From positions 62,001 through 126,000 of the forward strand of contig NZ_WUWM01000004.1 in the NCBI RefSeq assembly GCF_009846885.1: a stretch of 64,000 nt of DNA. Direction: 5' to 3'. Positions 8,572 to 19,300 of this stretch are shown here, piece by piece (the stretch's first letter is position 1; every line of letters begins with the position of its first letter). Under the pieces are notes generated by a model that was not told the origin of the DNA, did no database searches, and worked only from the letters and a program-made list of their open reading frames with translations. Source of the DNA: Paenibacillus puerhi (GTDB lineage Bacteria; Bacillota; Bacilli; Paenibacillales; NBRC-103111). The position numbers and the translations under genes are program-made.

Positions 8572-10356
8572 TCAGACTGTTTCCGGTGGAAAACTGATCC
8601 TGACAAGTGTTCCCTCGCCCAAATCACTGATTATGCTGACGCCGTATTGCTTACCAAAATGAAGCTTAATCCGCGCATCCACATTCCAAATGCCGTAGCC
8701 GAGTCCCTGCCCGGACGGGTCCAACACGGAATCGATCATCTCCTGCCTCATACCCAGGCCGTTATCCTCCACCTCCATCCAGATCACATCCCCTTCGGAG
8801 TAGACCCGAACAGTAATGACGATTCGATCATCGTACCAGGCATGCTCCAACACATTTTCCACGAACGGCTGCAGGATGAATTTGATTGTGGTGTACTCCG
8901 ACAGCGTTTCATCGACCTCGAAATTAGCTATAATTCTGTCCGCGAATTTGATTCGTTGAATGTCAAGATAAGACTGAATGATCTGCAGTTCTTTTCCTAT
9001 CGGAATCAGCATTTCCCCTTTATTCAGGCTCAGACGGTAAAACATCGCCAGACTACGAATCATCTCATCGAGCTTATTTATTTCACCCAGCTTAGCCATC
9101 CTGCTAATGGATGAAAACGTGTTATACAGAAAATGCGGATTCATCTGCGCATGCAGAACCTGAAGCTCCACCTCCTTCTTCTCCAACTTTCCCACATACA
9201 CCTCATCAATCAGCTTCTCGATTGTCGCGGCCATTTCGTTGAACGCCATTCCGATCCGACCAAATTCATCTTTGCCTAATGACGGCATCCGCTTATGGAA
9301 ATTTCCTTCCTGAAACGCGCGCAGCGAATCGATCAGCTTGTAAAAACGACGAAGCAAATATCGTGACATAATGACGCTTATGATCGTCAGAACAACTAAG
9401 CTCAAGACACAGACCAGAATCGTCAAATTTCGGACTTGCCTCGCATTATCCTGAAACGATGCATATGGAATCCAGGCTTCGATGCTCGCCGGCATGGAGG
9501 GGATCGGTTGCCGAATCTGTAAATATTGCTCGCCATTCTCCATCGACAAGGTGGCGTCTGACTGCTCCATAATCCTTGAGCCAGTGTACAGCAACCGGTT
9601 CCCGCTGTCCGTAACAAGCAGCCTGCTGTCCTTCCCAAGCTTGGTAAGATCCATATCACTAAAAATATCTGTAAGCTTGACCGTGATCTTGATGAACCCT
9701 ATTGTATCCAGTGTGTCGTAATTAATTAACGGACGCAAGTATGAGATTTGGTATTGAGCCTCATCATCGCCAACCTGCTTCCAGAGCTTGGTGTCCACAT
9801 TTAGTTGAAGGGAACGGTACCACTCCTCTCCACGTATTCGATCCGTGTGGAAAATGGAATACTGCCTTCCCGCAGCAGTCGTTTTTTTTGTTTCCGTCAA
9901 GCTATAATTGTAATAAAACTCGCTGATCCGGCTGTTATCTAGATACATGGAAATTTGCATATTCATATTCGGCATATTAACTGCAGATTCAAGCCGGGGC
10001 AAAATATACTGAGTCGTCACCGCATACTTCTCATAATCCATAAAATAGCCGGACAAATAACCGGACAACGTCTGGTCGGCGAATAAAACCTCAGCTACCC
10101 TCATCAGATCGTCGACTCTGTAGTTCACGTTGCTGCCGAGCTGCCGTACGGCTATCTCCAGGTTGGCCCTTGTATTTTCGCTGATGGCTTGTTGCGAGGA
10201 CTTGTATGCGTAGCTGCCGATCAGAATAACAGGAACCAAAACTAGAAACATATAGGAGATTAATATTTTATAGCGGAGCGGTAAGAACCATTCCCCGCTA
10301 CGTCGATGCCTCCACACGTTTCTTATACGCATCATTTTTGCCAACTTCCGCTTCAT
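8572..10356 (-). CDS. yesM: YesM-type sensor histidine kinase
   Basis: A 594-residue membrane kinase. One membrane segment is at about 28-50 and a second at about 308-330, with an extracellular sensor between them. A HAMP linker (about 330-382) follows, then a His_kinase domain with the phospho-acceptor motif QMNPHFLYNTFSSISRM near 400 and a HATPase core with QPFVENVLEHAW. This LytS/YesM class pairs with AraC-type response regulators that control sugar transporter genes. The start ATG overlaps the yesN stop as ATGA, so the two are translationally coupled. AGGAG lies 6 nt before the start. Confidence 0.9.
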   Translation of the reverse strand: MKRKLAKMMRIRNVWRHRRSGEWFLPLRYKILISYMFLVLVPVILIGSYAYKSSQQAISENTRANLEIAVRQLGSNVNYRVDDLMRVAEVLFADQTLSGYLSGYFMDYEKYAVTTQYILPRLESAVNMPNMNMQISMYLDNSRISEFYYNYSLTETKKTTAAGRQYSIFHTDRIRGEEWYRSLQLNVDTKLWKQVGDDEAQYQISYLRPLINYDTLDTIGFIKITVKLTDIFSDMDLTKLGKDSRLLVTDSGNRLLYTGSRIMEQSDATLSMENGEQYLQIRQPIPSMPASIEAWIPYASFQDNARQVRNLTILVCVLSLVVLTIISVIMSRYLLRRFYKLIDSLRAFQEGNFHKRMPSLGKDEFGRIGMAFNEMAATIEKLIDEVYVGKLEKKEVELQVLHAQMNPHFLYNTFSSISRMAKLGEINKLDEMIRSLAMFYRLSLNKGEMLIPIGKELQIIQSYLDIQRIKFADRIIANFEVDETLSEYTTIKFILQPFVENVLEHAWYDDRIVITVRVYSEGDVIWMEVEDNGLGMRQEMIDSVLDPSGQGLGYGIWNVDARIKLHFGKQYGVSIISDLGEGTLVRISFPPETV

Positions 10357-11927
10357 CCCTGTCTCCTGAATTCACCAGGCGACATGCCCACATGTTCGCG
10401 GAACATCCTGCTGAAATAGGCCAGCGATTTATATCCTACCTGTTCGGAGACCTCATAGATTTTATACTGGGGGTTCTTCAGCATGTTCATAGCCATTTGC
10501 ATACGGATCTTAACAACGTAATCGTTAAACGACTCTCCGCTATTCTCGCGGAACAAGTAGCCCAGATGATTAGGGGAATAGGAGAAGCGGTTGGCCACTT
10601 CCTTCAGCGTGATGTCTTCAGACACGTGCTCCTTGACATAATTTTCGATTTGTTCGATTAACCGGCGGTTCTTTCCGTTGCGGCGCATGAAGAGCCTCTC
10701 GGCGATCTCGAACAAGGTTTTGCGGAACCAAGACTTGATGTCCTCTATCGTCTCGAAACTTCGAATAAGATCCAAATGCTCCATTTTCCAGCCCAATAGA
10801 CTGGCGAACGATTCATTCAACTGATTCAGATAAGCCTCTAGCCTAGATGCGATATGAATAGAAAAACTATGCACCTCAACCGGCTTCTTAAAAGCAGAAA
10901 CCGTCTCGAACAAAGCGTCTACACAATCGCAGATCGCCACCAGCCCGTAATTGGTCATCGCCTTAAAGGTAGCATCCAATATCGTTTGAATATCCTTTAC
11001 GTCCTCGGCCATCTTTAGCTTGCTCATACTTGGATGAATCAGCCGATTTTTACCGAAGAACATCTTGTAGCCCATTCGCTCCTTCACTTGTCGAAAAGAA
11101 TGTGGGATGCCTTCCGGAAAATCGGCAGGCTCCCCATAGCTCACCGTCACGGTAAAAGCATGTGTGTTCCTGATCTCCTCGCACAGCCCTTCAAGCTCCG
11201 CCTCTACTCGCTCCGGGTCCGCTGTATACAGAAATCCCAGCTGTGAATCCGTATACTTGCACCACTGTCCCAGTCCCCCGGCTTCGATCATCGCTCCAAT
11301 GGAGTGAAGCTCCGCCTCTGCACCTTGCATGCTGCCATTCTGTTCATGCCCATACCGCCAAAGGGCGTCGTCGATTTCAACCAACACCGCGATCGCTTTA
11401 CCTTCTTGTACTTCTAGCGGGTAATTCGCCAGGAATGTACGCAGCTTCTGCGGCTCGACCCCCCCCTCAAGGAGATGCTGGACGAAACTGGTCTTGATAA
11501 AATCATAGGACTCCAACAGCATGGCCGTTGCCTCTCTTTTTTGCTCATTCTGAGCTTCCAGCTGCTGAACGACCTTACGAAGCACATCAATGACCTCATT
11601 ATCATCAACAGGCTTAAGGATATACCCGTCCGCCTTCAAATGCATCGCCTGCTTTGCATATTCAAAGTCCTGATAGCCGCTAATAAACACGATTTTCACA
11701 TTCGGGTTGTTCTCGAGCGCCTTGCGGGACAAGTCCAGCCCCGTCAGTACCGGCATCTTAATATCGGTCACTAAAATATCGAATTTGTGGTTCTCTATAT
11801 ATTGCAGAGCTGCAAGCGGCTTCTCCGCACAGAATACGACCTGAACGCCAAGCTCCCCCCAGGGGATCAGAACCCGGAGGCCTTCCAAATCGTATATTTC
11901 GTCATCCACCAGAACAGCGCGGTACAC
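10353..11927 (-). CDS. yesN: YesN-type AraC-family response regulator
   Basis: A 524-residue response regulator. The N-terminal receiver has the acidic pair VDDE, the phosphorylated Asp in LVTDIKMP near residue 55 and the K of LKPV near 104. A long linker leads to a C-terminal double helix-turn-helix of AraC type (about 420-522), ending with GYKSLAYFSRMFREHVGMSPGEFR. GTG at 11927 is the start, preceded by GGGAGGTGA. It forms an operon with yesM and lies downstream of the transporter genes on the same strand, and probably activates them or the glucanase. The binding-protein remnant at 11932-12012 ends inside its ribosome binding site. Confidence 0.9.
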   Translation of the reverse strand: MYRAVLVDDEIYDLEGLRVLIPWGELGVQVVFCAEKPLAALQYIENHKFDILVTDIKMPVLTGLDLSRKALENNPNVKIVFISGYQDFEYAKQAMHLKADGYILKPVDDNEVIDVLRKVVQQLEAQNEQKREATAMLLESYDFIKTSFVQHLLEGGVEPQKLRTFLANYPLEVQEGKAIAVLVEIDDALWRYGHEQNGSMQGAEAELHSIGAMIEAGGLGQWCKYTDSQLGFLYTADPERVEAELEGLCEEIRNTHAFTVTVSYGEPADFPEGIPHSFRQVKERMGYKMFFGKNRLIHPSMSKLKMAEDVKDIQTILDATFKAMTNYGLVAICDCVDALFETVSAFKKPVEVHSFSIHIASRLEAYLNQLNESFASLLGWKMEHLDLIRSFETIEDIKSWFRKTLFEIAERLFMRRNGKNRRLIEQIENYVKEHVSEDITLKEVANRFSYSPNHLGYLFRENSGESFNDYVVKIRMQMAMNMLKNPQYKIYEVSEQVGYKSLAYFSRMFREHVGMSPGEFRRQG

Positions 11928-11931
11928 CCCG

Positions 11932-12012
11932 TCACCTCCCTGAAAGCTTTCTCACATTATCGCGCCACTTGGCTTCCTTCCACTTCAGCAGCTTGTCGTA
12001 TCCCAACCTCGT
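11932..12012 (-). pseudogene. 3' remnant of a second solute-binding protein gene
   Basis: Read on the minus strand, the last codons before the TGA at 11932-11934 give ETRLGYDKLLKWKEAKWRDN followed by VRKLSGR. The intact binding protein at 12307-13989 ends ATRLGYDKVLKWKTAKWQEN plus LNRINNK. The match of about 24 residues is too close for chance. Upstream the frame runs on briefly (SRPWGE) and then loses similarity. The stop codon is embedded in the yesN ribosome site (GGGAGGTGA), so a binding-protein gene once lay directly upstream of yesN. Confidence 0.75.
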
Positions 12013-12259
12013 CTCACCCCAGGGTCTGGATACGCCGCTTCCCCGATCGGATACATGGCTTGCTACATAGAAAACACCGCTTCGTTTGGTAAAGTGAGAG
12101 TCTCAAGCTTCCACTGCCACAACAGAAGAGGTGTCTTCCATCATAATAGGTCATCAACCCGACCTAAATCAACTGGCAAACGAGTTAATAAGTCATATAA
12201 AAAAAATGAAACGTTTCTATAACCATCCCCGGTTGTAATCTCTCTCAACAATTGTAGAG

Positions 12260-12289
12260 AAAAAAGAAAGTATGTCCCCATACTTTCTA
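12260..12289 (-). terminator. Intrinsic terminator after the solute-binding protein gene
   Basis: AGAAAGTATG (12265-12274) and CATACTTTCT (12279-12288) form a perfect 10-bp stem with a 4-nt loop. On the minus strand the stem runs into a T-tract (12260-12264). It separates the transporter genes from yesNM. The gap 12018-12260 shows no gene. Confidence 0.85.
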
Positions 12290-12306
12290 TTCCCCACTTA
12301 AACCTT

Positions 12307-13989
12307 TTATTTATTGTTAATTCTATTCAAGTTTTCTTGCCACTTCGCCGTCTTCCATTTCAAAACTTTGTCATACCCAAGTCTGGTTGCTTCCTGGTCT
12401 GCCTGGGCGATGAGGGTGTTGACTTCCTCGTCACTCTTGGCGAATAATATCTTCGGCACGACTTGCCTGTATTGGTCCTTCAGCCGCTGTAAGATAATGC
12501 CTTCCTCAGAGTTTGGGGCCGGATCCAGATTGGAGAATTCGGTCATATTCTTGGACGTCTTGAAGCTAACATTAGCTTGTGCGAGTGTTGTCCAATCCTG
12601 TGCCTCCGTCGGCAGCAGTTTCTCACGCGCTGCTTTGGCAGTGTCAACGTAGGAGGTGTTGCCATACCAGTTGTACTCACCGATTTTCAGTTCATCATAT
12701 TTTTTCGGATCGCGTTTGATGTAGGCTTCGTTCGGAATCGGAACGCCGTTCTCCACTTTGTCGTAGAACAAGCCTTGCGGTCCGAAAAACAGCACCTGTT
12801 GTCCCTCCGGACTCGTAGCCCAGTTCATATATGAGAAGATAGCTTCAGGATCTTTAGCTGCCGTCGTGATGACGTTAACGTTCCAGCCCAGCGTATTGTA
12901 GCCCGACGGGAAGACTTTGTTCTTATCAACGCTGGATTTATGCACAGGCCAGATCACGTCGTATCCATCTTCCGGATCGACAGCCTTCAGTTGGTTGTTG
13001 GCCTCCCGGCCGATGCCTTCGACGACCGAGTCGTAAGCACCGAACACGGCTATTTTGCCCTTCTTCAGCTTCTCCAGCACCTGATCCCGCGTTTGGACAA
13101 ACAGATCTTTTGAAGTCAAGCTTTCCCGGAACAGCTTGCTGCTGAACAGGGCGGCATCCTTGAAAGCTGGATCTTTATAAACGGAAATCAGCTCATTACC
13201 GCTTGGTACGCCGAATACTTGTCCGGCGCCCGGAGAAATGAATGCAGGTGTGCGATCATTGTCTGCCCCGCTGTATAGCATTCCAAGCATTTGAACATCA
13301 GCACCGTCGCGAACTTCACCGAAATCCAACGGCACGATGCTCGGATACTTCTCCTTCACCAGCTTTAGATAGGCTTCAAGATCTTCCCAGGTTTCCAGCT
13401 TCGGAGATCCCAGAGCTTTGTAAATTTTCTTCTCGACCAAGTAAGCGCCGTTGCCGTTGCCGTTGTTTCCACTGATGTACCAGTTCGGAATTTGATACAG
13501 CTTGCCGTCCGAGCTGCGAAGCATATTCAGCGTCTCCTCGCCGATGGTCTTGACGAATTCCGGGTACTTCTCCAGATAAGGATCCAGCGCTACGAGCTTG
13601 CCGGCGCTTTGAAGACGTTCAAAGTCTTTGCCGCGATCCAGAACGATGACATCCGGTAAATTCCCCGAGACGATCATGGCATTCAGCTTCTGAGCCGCTG
13701 CACCATTAGATTGCACCGGTTCAACTTTCACTTTTAGATTGTCAGTGATCCACTTGCCCTGTGGACGCTCGAGCCAGGTCGGAGAAGTGTACCAGTCATA
13801 GTTGACGTACAAACTGAATTCAACCGGCTTCACCTTAGCCTGAATATCGCTGACATCGCCCTTCTCCGACGCAGGAGTATTTGAAGTCGTTGTTATTGGA
13901 GCTTCCTCCTCCTTGCTACAGCCTGAGAGCAATACGGCTGTACTGAGAAGACCGCTCATGAGCAGCTTGTATTCTTTTTTCATTTTCAC
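12307..13989 (-). CDS. Extracellular solute-binding lipoprotein of a sugar ABC transporter
   Basis: A 560-residue substrate-binding protein. It has a lipoprotein signal peptide with lipobox LLSGC, placing the lipidated Cys at residue 24, so it should be anchored outside the membrane. The fold is that of family 1 binding proteins of the LipO/LplA group, with AKDPEAIFSYMNWATSPEGQQ near the C-terminus. It sits downstream of lplB/lplC-type permease genes, as is usual for oligosaccharide importers in Paenibacillus. The start is GTG 13989 (GAGGGGGG about 10 nt upstream) or ATG 13983. Oligosaccharides released by the GH81 enzyme are a likely but unproven ligand. Confidence 0.9.
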   Translation of the reverse strand: MKMKKEYKLLMSGLLSTAVLLSGCSKEEEAPITTTSNTPASEKGDVSDIQAKVKPVEFSLYVNYDWYTSPTWLERPQGKWITDNLKVKVEPVQSNGAAAQKLNAMIVSGNLPDVIVLDRGKDFERLQSAGKLVALDPYLEKYPEFVKTIGEETLNMLRSSDGKLYQIPNWYISGNNGNGNGAYLVEKKIYKALGSPKLETWEDLEAYLKLVKEKYPSIVPLDFGEVRDGADVQMLGMLYSGADNDRTPAFISPGAGQVFGVPSGNELISVYKDPAFKDAALFSSKLFRESLTSKDLFVQTRDQVLEKLKKGKIAVFGAYDSVVEGIGREANNQLKAVDPEDGYDVIWPVHKSSVDKNKVFPSGYNTLGWNVNVITTAAKDPEAIFSYMNWATSPEGQQVLFFGPQGLFYDKVENGVPIPNEAYIKRDPKKYDELKIGEYNWYGNTSYVDTAKAAREKLLPTEAQDWTTLAQANVSFKTSKNMTEFSNLDPAPNSEEGIILQRLKDQYRQVVPKILFAKSDEEVNTLIAQADQEATRLGYDKVLKWKTAKWQENLNRINNK

Positions 13990-14090
13990 CTGTTTGTGCC
14001 CCCCTCATTGTCATCTGGAAGTATATGTAATAAGCGGAAGCCCGCCGATCACCAAATTTTTTGCAAGCCTGTCCGGCTGCATATTGGAGT

Positions 14091-14978
14091 CTATTCCTTG
14101 AGCGAGCCTACCAGCGCTCCCTTAACAAAATACTTCTGAAGGAACGGGTACACGGTCAAAATCGGAAGCGTTGCGACCATCATAGTTGCCATTTGCAACG
14201 CTTTGACCGTCACGGTGTTCTGAACCATGCTTTGTGCATGAGTGTTTAAATTGGCGATTAGCGTCGCCGTATTGCCTGCATTAATAATCTGCACCAGCAG
14301 CGTCTGAAGCGGAATCAGCTCTTGACTGTTGATAAACACCGCGGGAGTAAACCAATCGTTCCACAACCCAACAGCGGTAAACAGAGCCAGCGTTGCCATC
14401 ACCGGTCCGGAGATCGGAAGCACGATTCGGAAAAATGTTCCGTAGTTGGAGCATCCGTCGATACGAGCTGATTCTTCCAGCCCGTCCGGTAAGCCCTGAA
14501 AGAAAGTCCGGAAAATAATCATATTGTATACATTCACCATTCCGTGAATGATGAGAAAAGTAAAAGTATCGTAAAGCTTCAACGTATGGATCAAGACAAA
14601 GTAGGGAATGAGCCCACCGCTGAAGTACATCGTAACGACACAGATGATCATGTAGCCTTTTTTGAACAAGAGTCCCCTCTTGGACAATCCGTAGGCGAAC
14701 AATGCTGTGAAAAACATGGACAAGACGGTGCCAAGAGCCGTTCGCAGGATGGTGATCATGTAGGCGTGGAAAATATATTTCTCTTTAAAAACGATCATGT
14801 AGTTCTCGAACGTGAAAACCCTCGGCCAGAAGGTGATGCCGCCCAATGAAGTGTCTCTTCCAACATTGAACGAAATCACCAGTGAATTCCAGAACGGGTA
14901 AAAAGTCGCGAACGAGAGCAGCAGGAGCAAGATATAGATGACCGTACGTAAAGCTTTTTCTGAAGCATTCAATTTCAT
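14091..14978 (-). CDS. Carbohydrate ABC transporter permease, LplC type
   Basis: A 295-residue inner-membrane permease with six predicted membrane segments. The cytoplasmic EAA loop reads EESARIDGCSNYGTFFRIVLP, which docks with an ATPase. No ATPase gene is nearby. In this family a shared ATPase of the MsmX type, encoded elsewhere, normally energises several importers. The ATG at 14978 has AAGGAGA at 7 nt. It lies 23 bp after the partner permease and 100 bp before the binding protein. Confidence 0.9.
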   Translation of the reverse strand: MKLNASEKALRTVIYILLLLLSFATFYPFWNSLVISFNVGRDTSLGGITFWPRVFTFENYMIVFKEKYIFHAYMITILRTALGTVLSMFFTALFAYGLSKRGLLFKKGYMIICVVTMYFSGGLIPYFVLIHTLKLYDTFTFLIIHGMVNVYNMIIFRTFFQGLPDGLEESARIDGCSNYGTFFRIVLPISGPVMATLALFTAVGLWNDWFTPAVFINSQELIPLQTLLVQIINAGNTATLIANLNTHAQSMVQNTVTVKALQMATMMVATLPILTVYPFLQKYFVKGALVGSLKE

Positions 14979-15001
14979 AGCAGATTCTCCTTATCTCATC
15001 T

Positions 15002-15997
15002 TTACCACAAGCTTGCCTTACCCAGCCGTCTTGCGATGGTATTAGCCAGCAAGAGTAAAATGATGCTCAGGATCGATTTGAATAAACCCGCCGCCGTAGC
15101 GTAAGAGTAACGTTGGTTATTAATCCCCATCTGATACACGTAGGTATCGATGACTTCCGCAACCGGCATGAGAATGCCGTTGTTTAAGTTTTTGGTCAGC
15201 ATCATAATATCCTCGAAGCCTGCATTCAAAATATTGCCGACACCGAGAATCAGGAAGATGAAGATAACCGGCGAAATTCCGGGCAGCGTAACCAAGAAAA
15301 TCTGCTTAAATCGATCGGCGCCATCTAATGCCGATGCCTCGTACAAGGCTGGGTCGATGCCGGTGATAGCTGCCAAGTAAACGATGGAGCCGAATCCGAT
15401 TTCTTTCCAAACCCCAACAGACACGAGAATGCCCCAAAAATATTCGGGAATTGACATCCAGTTCACCGGTTCATCCAGCAGAGAGAACTTTACGAGCACT
15501 TCATTGACCGTCCCGTTGTCAACGGCCAGCATAGAGAAGACGAGACCGGAAACAACTACCCACGAAATAAAATGCGGGATATAGGTAACAGTTTGAACAA
15601 TTCGCTTGAACGCCATATTGCCGACTTCATTTAACATGAGAGCCAATATAATCGGAGCTGGGAAACCGATCGCAAGCTTCAGCAAGCTGATGCAAATCGT
15701 ATTGCGCATAATTCCCCAAAATTCTGGCGATTCGAAGAACATCCGGAAGTGAGTCATTCCCACCCAGTTGCTTTCTACAAACCCTTTGAATAGGTTATAC
15801 TCCTTAAAAGCAAGCAGCACTCCCCACATCGGAATATAACTGAAAACTATTATGAAGAGGATGGATGGCAAGACCATGGATTGATACTCCCACTGCCTGG
15901 AAAATCGCCTCCACAAGCTCTCCTCTTCGCGAATGAAACCGCTTGAGGGCGTAAGCCTATTGACTTCAAGCGTTTCGGATTGTGCTTTGTTTCTCAT
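15002..15997 (-). CDS. Carbohydrate ABC transporter permease, LplB type
   Basis: A 331-residue membrane permease, first gene of the transporter operon. After a roughly 35-residue cytoplasmic N-terminus it has six membrane segments and an EAA loop YEASALDGADRFKQIFLVTLPG. It forms the channel with the LplC-type partner. This type imports complex or plant- and fungus-derived oligosaccharides with a lipoprotein receptor. The ATG at 15997 is preceded by a GGTGGTG-like site. The regulators yesN and yesM lie downstream on the same strand. Confidence 0.9.
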   Translation of the reverse strand: MRNKAQSETLEVNRLTPSSGFIREEESLWRRFSRQWEYQSMVLPSILFIIVFSYIPMWGVLLAFKEYNLFKGFVESNWVGMTHFRMFFESPEFWGIMRNTICISLLKLAIGFPAPIILALMLNEVGNMAFKRIVQTVTYIPHFISWVVVSGLVFSMLAVDNGTVNEVLVKFSLLDEPVNWMSIPEYFWGILVSVGVWKEIGFGSIVYLAAITGIDPALYEASALDGADRFKQIFLVTLPGISPVIFIFLILGVGNILNAGFEDIMMLTKNLNNGILMPVAEVIDTYVYQMGINNQRYSYATAAGLFKSILSIILLLLANTIARRLGKASLW

Positions 15998-16298
15998 ATA
16001 GCACCACCAATTCTATTCTTATATTCATATCCTACCCTAATGAGTCGGGGCATTCTAGGACACCAATTAACGAATGTTTTACTTATTCAACGACATTTTT
16101 TACTGTGCAGTAACAAGATGTGGTATTATCGAAATATTTCCAATTTATTGTAATAGCATTACAACAACCGGGGGCGGGACCTGAATGGGAGATCAAATTA
16201 TCCGCAAACAGCATGTTAGTTGAACTTACTCAGCTGCGATTTACGAAAACGCGGGCCCTTTGTTTAAGGGGGAGGCAGCCGTGCGGCCTCTGGGCAAG
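15998..16298. other. Leader and upstream region of the transporter operon
   Basis: About 300 bp upstream of the LplB-type gene, AT-rich, with no supportable reading frame. It should hold the transporter promoter and YesN sites, but no convincing -35/-10 pair or direct repeat could be fixed by eye. Confidence 0.3.
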
Positions 16299-16342
16299 CA
16301 AAAAAAAAGTACCGGACCCGGCAACCTGCTGGCGCCGGGCCC
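16299..16342 (-). terminator. Intrinsic terminator after the GH81 gene
   Basis: GGACCCGGC (16314-16322) pairs with GCCGGGCCC (16334-16342) with one mismatch. On the minus strand the stem is followed by a run of nine T residues (A-run at 16299-16308). It ends the GH81 transcript 24-67 bp after its stop codon. Confidence 0.85.
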
Positions 16343-16365
16343 AATACGGTAAATGAAGACTATAC

Positions 16366-19300
16366 TTAAGACTTCGTGCCGTATACCTCAAATTCATAGA
16401 GCGAGTAGCCGAATGGCAGCGCACGCTCCGTACCCAGCATCCGGACATATCTGCCCTTGCCCGTGACGGTCACATCGTCTACACCACCGTCACCCGCTTC
16501 GGTGACGTACACATCCTTGCCGCTCCAGTTGTTCGGATCGTCGGAGATCTGCAGCTTATACCCCTTGGCATAAGCTCCTTCCCAGTTCAGCTTGATCCGG
16601 CTCACATCGTACGAAGCGCCGAGGTCCACGTAGATCCACTCCGCGTCGCTCCATGCTGAGGCCCAGCGGGTACCGGAGTCCCCGTCGGTCGCCTGGGCAG
16701 CCGTGTAGCCATCCTCCACCGATGAAGCGACGGCCGTCTTATTCAGCGCCACATTGGCGGAGGGCTGCTGCGTGCCGCCGCCGCTGTCCGTCATCGGATT
16801 CACGGAGACGAGCGATTGGGCGGCGACGGTAGCCGTGCCCGTTACACCGGAGGCGTTCCGGAAAGTGACGGTCACCGGAGCATCCGTCGGGTTCCATACC
16901 TGCGCCGTGTAGGTTGCGCCTTTCTTGTACACGGTGGCCGCCGACCAGCCCGTAGCCCAGACATCCTTCGTCCGCTGGCCGAGCGTAGCCATCGAGTGGA
17001 TGAAGTAATACGTATTGAAGGCTTCGTTCTGCTGCAGCACCGCCGGGTTCCACTTCGCGAGCACCGCCTGTGGATCGCTCAGCGCCTGGAACGGCCAGAC
17101 GATATGCTGCCATTCCGTCTCGGCTCCCCCGTTGTCGTTCACGAAGCCCTGGTACAGCGAGGCAGCTTTGGCCGGGTCGAACCCGTAGCTTGTCAGGTAC
17201 TCGGATGTCGGAAGCCAGTGAATCCCGTAGACAAATACCGGGTTTCCGTTGAAGAACGTGCCGAAGAACTGCGACGAGCCATAGATTTGGCCGACCGACT
17301 TGTGCTTGTATTCCGGAATCCAGTTGTCGTTGTCATAATTGAACCAATATTGCTCTACGGCTTTGAGCTCGGTGGTGAAGCCCCAGATCGCAGCGTCGCG
17401 ATAGGCTGTATTGCCCTTCAGGATGCTCCACATGTATTGGCCAACCCAGCCGAACAGCGATTCGCCGGCCGCTTCCTGGTTGTTGCCGTTGTCCTGGTCG
17501 GCATATCCGCCCGCCCAGGAGTGGCCCGAGTAAGGGTCGAAGCTGCGGAAGAACGGATACTGCTCGTCCGTACGCGATGGATTCGCATAGTCGCGGATGA
17601 GATGTTCAACCATACCGCCATAGCGGGTCTCGAAGTCTTTGTCGTAGGTAGCAAGAACGGCCGATGCGAAGACAAAGTAGCCGTATGTGAAGTGATGGTC
17701 CGTGATGCCCACGTTGGCCCCGAACTCGCTGTGCTTGTAGTACATCGTGCCCCAGTCATCATTGTAATACAGGAAGTAGTCCGGTTCGCCCTGCGTGTAC
17801 GTAAGCCAGTCCGTAAGCGCGGTCTTCAGCCGGGTGAGGAACTTCGACTTGTAGCTTGCATCTCCGATCTGGTCGGCGATAAGCACGCCCATGGCCAGCG
17901 GATGCAGCGTTTTGCCCTGCCAGTAAGCATCCCCCTTCATCAACTTCTCGGTCGTATCGGTCGACTGGTCAAGGATCGCGAGCTGGTCGAGCAGCTGCTG
18001 GCGGTTATAACCGTTCCCGCTCGGTTCCGTGAACTGCGGGACAATGCCGTGGAACCGGTCGCTTGTCTTGAAACTGTTGCCTTCGCTCACTTTCATGGTC
18101 CCCCGGATCGAAGGGTACGTGAGTTCGGTGAGCGGCGTGGAAGCAATCTTCCATTGGTGCGGCAGCAGGGCCATCAGCGTCGTGTTCGGGAACCCGGCAC
18201 GCTTCAAGGTTGTTGTTGCCGTGAACGTCGTCTCGACGGCCGACGTGGATTCGTTGAATTGGTATGCGGCCTTCGTGTCCGTAACGAACGCATAGCCGTG
18301 CTGATAGAAATAATTCAGCTTATCCGGCGATGGGAGCGTTGCCAAAGATAAGTAGTTCTGGCCGCTCGGCATCGTGATCTTGATTTTCTGCCCTACCCGT
18401 TTGAACACAGTCCCTGCAGGGGCATTCAGCGCATAGTAGCGCTTCACCTGCGTCGGTGTCGGAGCCCCGTTCGTGTTCGTGACTTCGATCCCGATGTGAT
18501 CGGCCGTCAAGGAAGCACCGTCCTCGGTCAACACCGCCCCGTTCGCGTCATTGAACAGACGGGTGATAACAGGCGAATAGATCTCGGCCGAATTCGGGTC
18601 GCTGAACTCGGCGTAGATATACGGTGAGCCCTTGACGAAGGTGACCTTCATCTTGTCTTCCGTGGCTGAATCGCTGAGCACCGTGTCTACGGAGAAGTCG
18701 CCGTAGGAGGTAACGCGGTTCGCCATCGAAGCGGTGTTGATATTGGACGCCATAAGCGACAGGTCGAAGTTCGTACCAGTCTCGACCGCCTTGCCGTCCG
18801 GAGTGATCCACCCGTTGCCCGGCGTCATGATGCCTAGTCCCTGGGACTGGAACTTCGATTTCAGCGGCAGCGTAATGATGCCGTTGCCCAGCTTGTTGAT
18901 GAATAGCGACTGCCACCAGTCGTTGGAAGGCAGCGGTTTCTGGATGCTGTCCGACTTGTAATGGGGGAATTTCGGCTGCGGCATCGTGATGTCATTACGC
19001 AGGTAGCTGCCCGACCCTTCCGTCACGACCGACTTGGTCGGCAGCGGCGGAATGGAGTACACCGGCTTCGGATCTCCATTCACATAGTCGTAGACCTGGA
19101 ATTCGAAAAGGGAGTACCCGAAGCTCGTCGCTCTGGAGATGCCCTGCATCCGCACGTAACGGCCTGTGGCGTAGACTGGAATATTCTGCACCCCGCCCTG
19201 GCCCTTCATCTCGCGGTACACCGTCGTCCATTGGTTGCCATCGGCTGATACCTGCAGATCGAAGGCCCGGCCTGCGGCGGATTCCCAGTCGAGAATGATG

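Noticed and set aside
12208-12217. GAAACGTTTC resembling a catabolite-repression (cre) site
   Set aside because: One base short of the cre spacing and located after the binding-protein gene instead of in a promoter.
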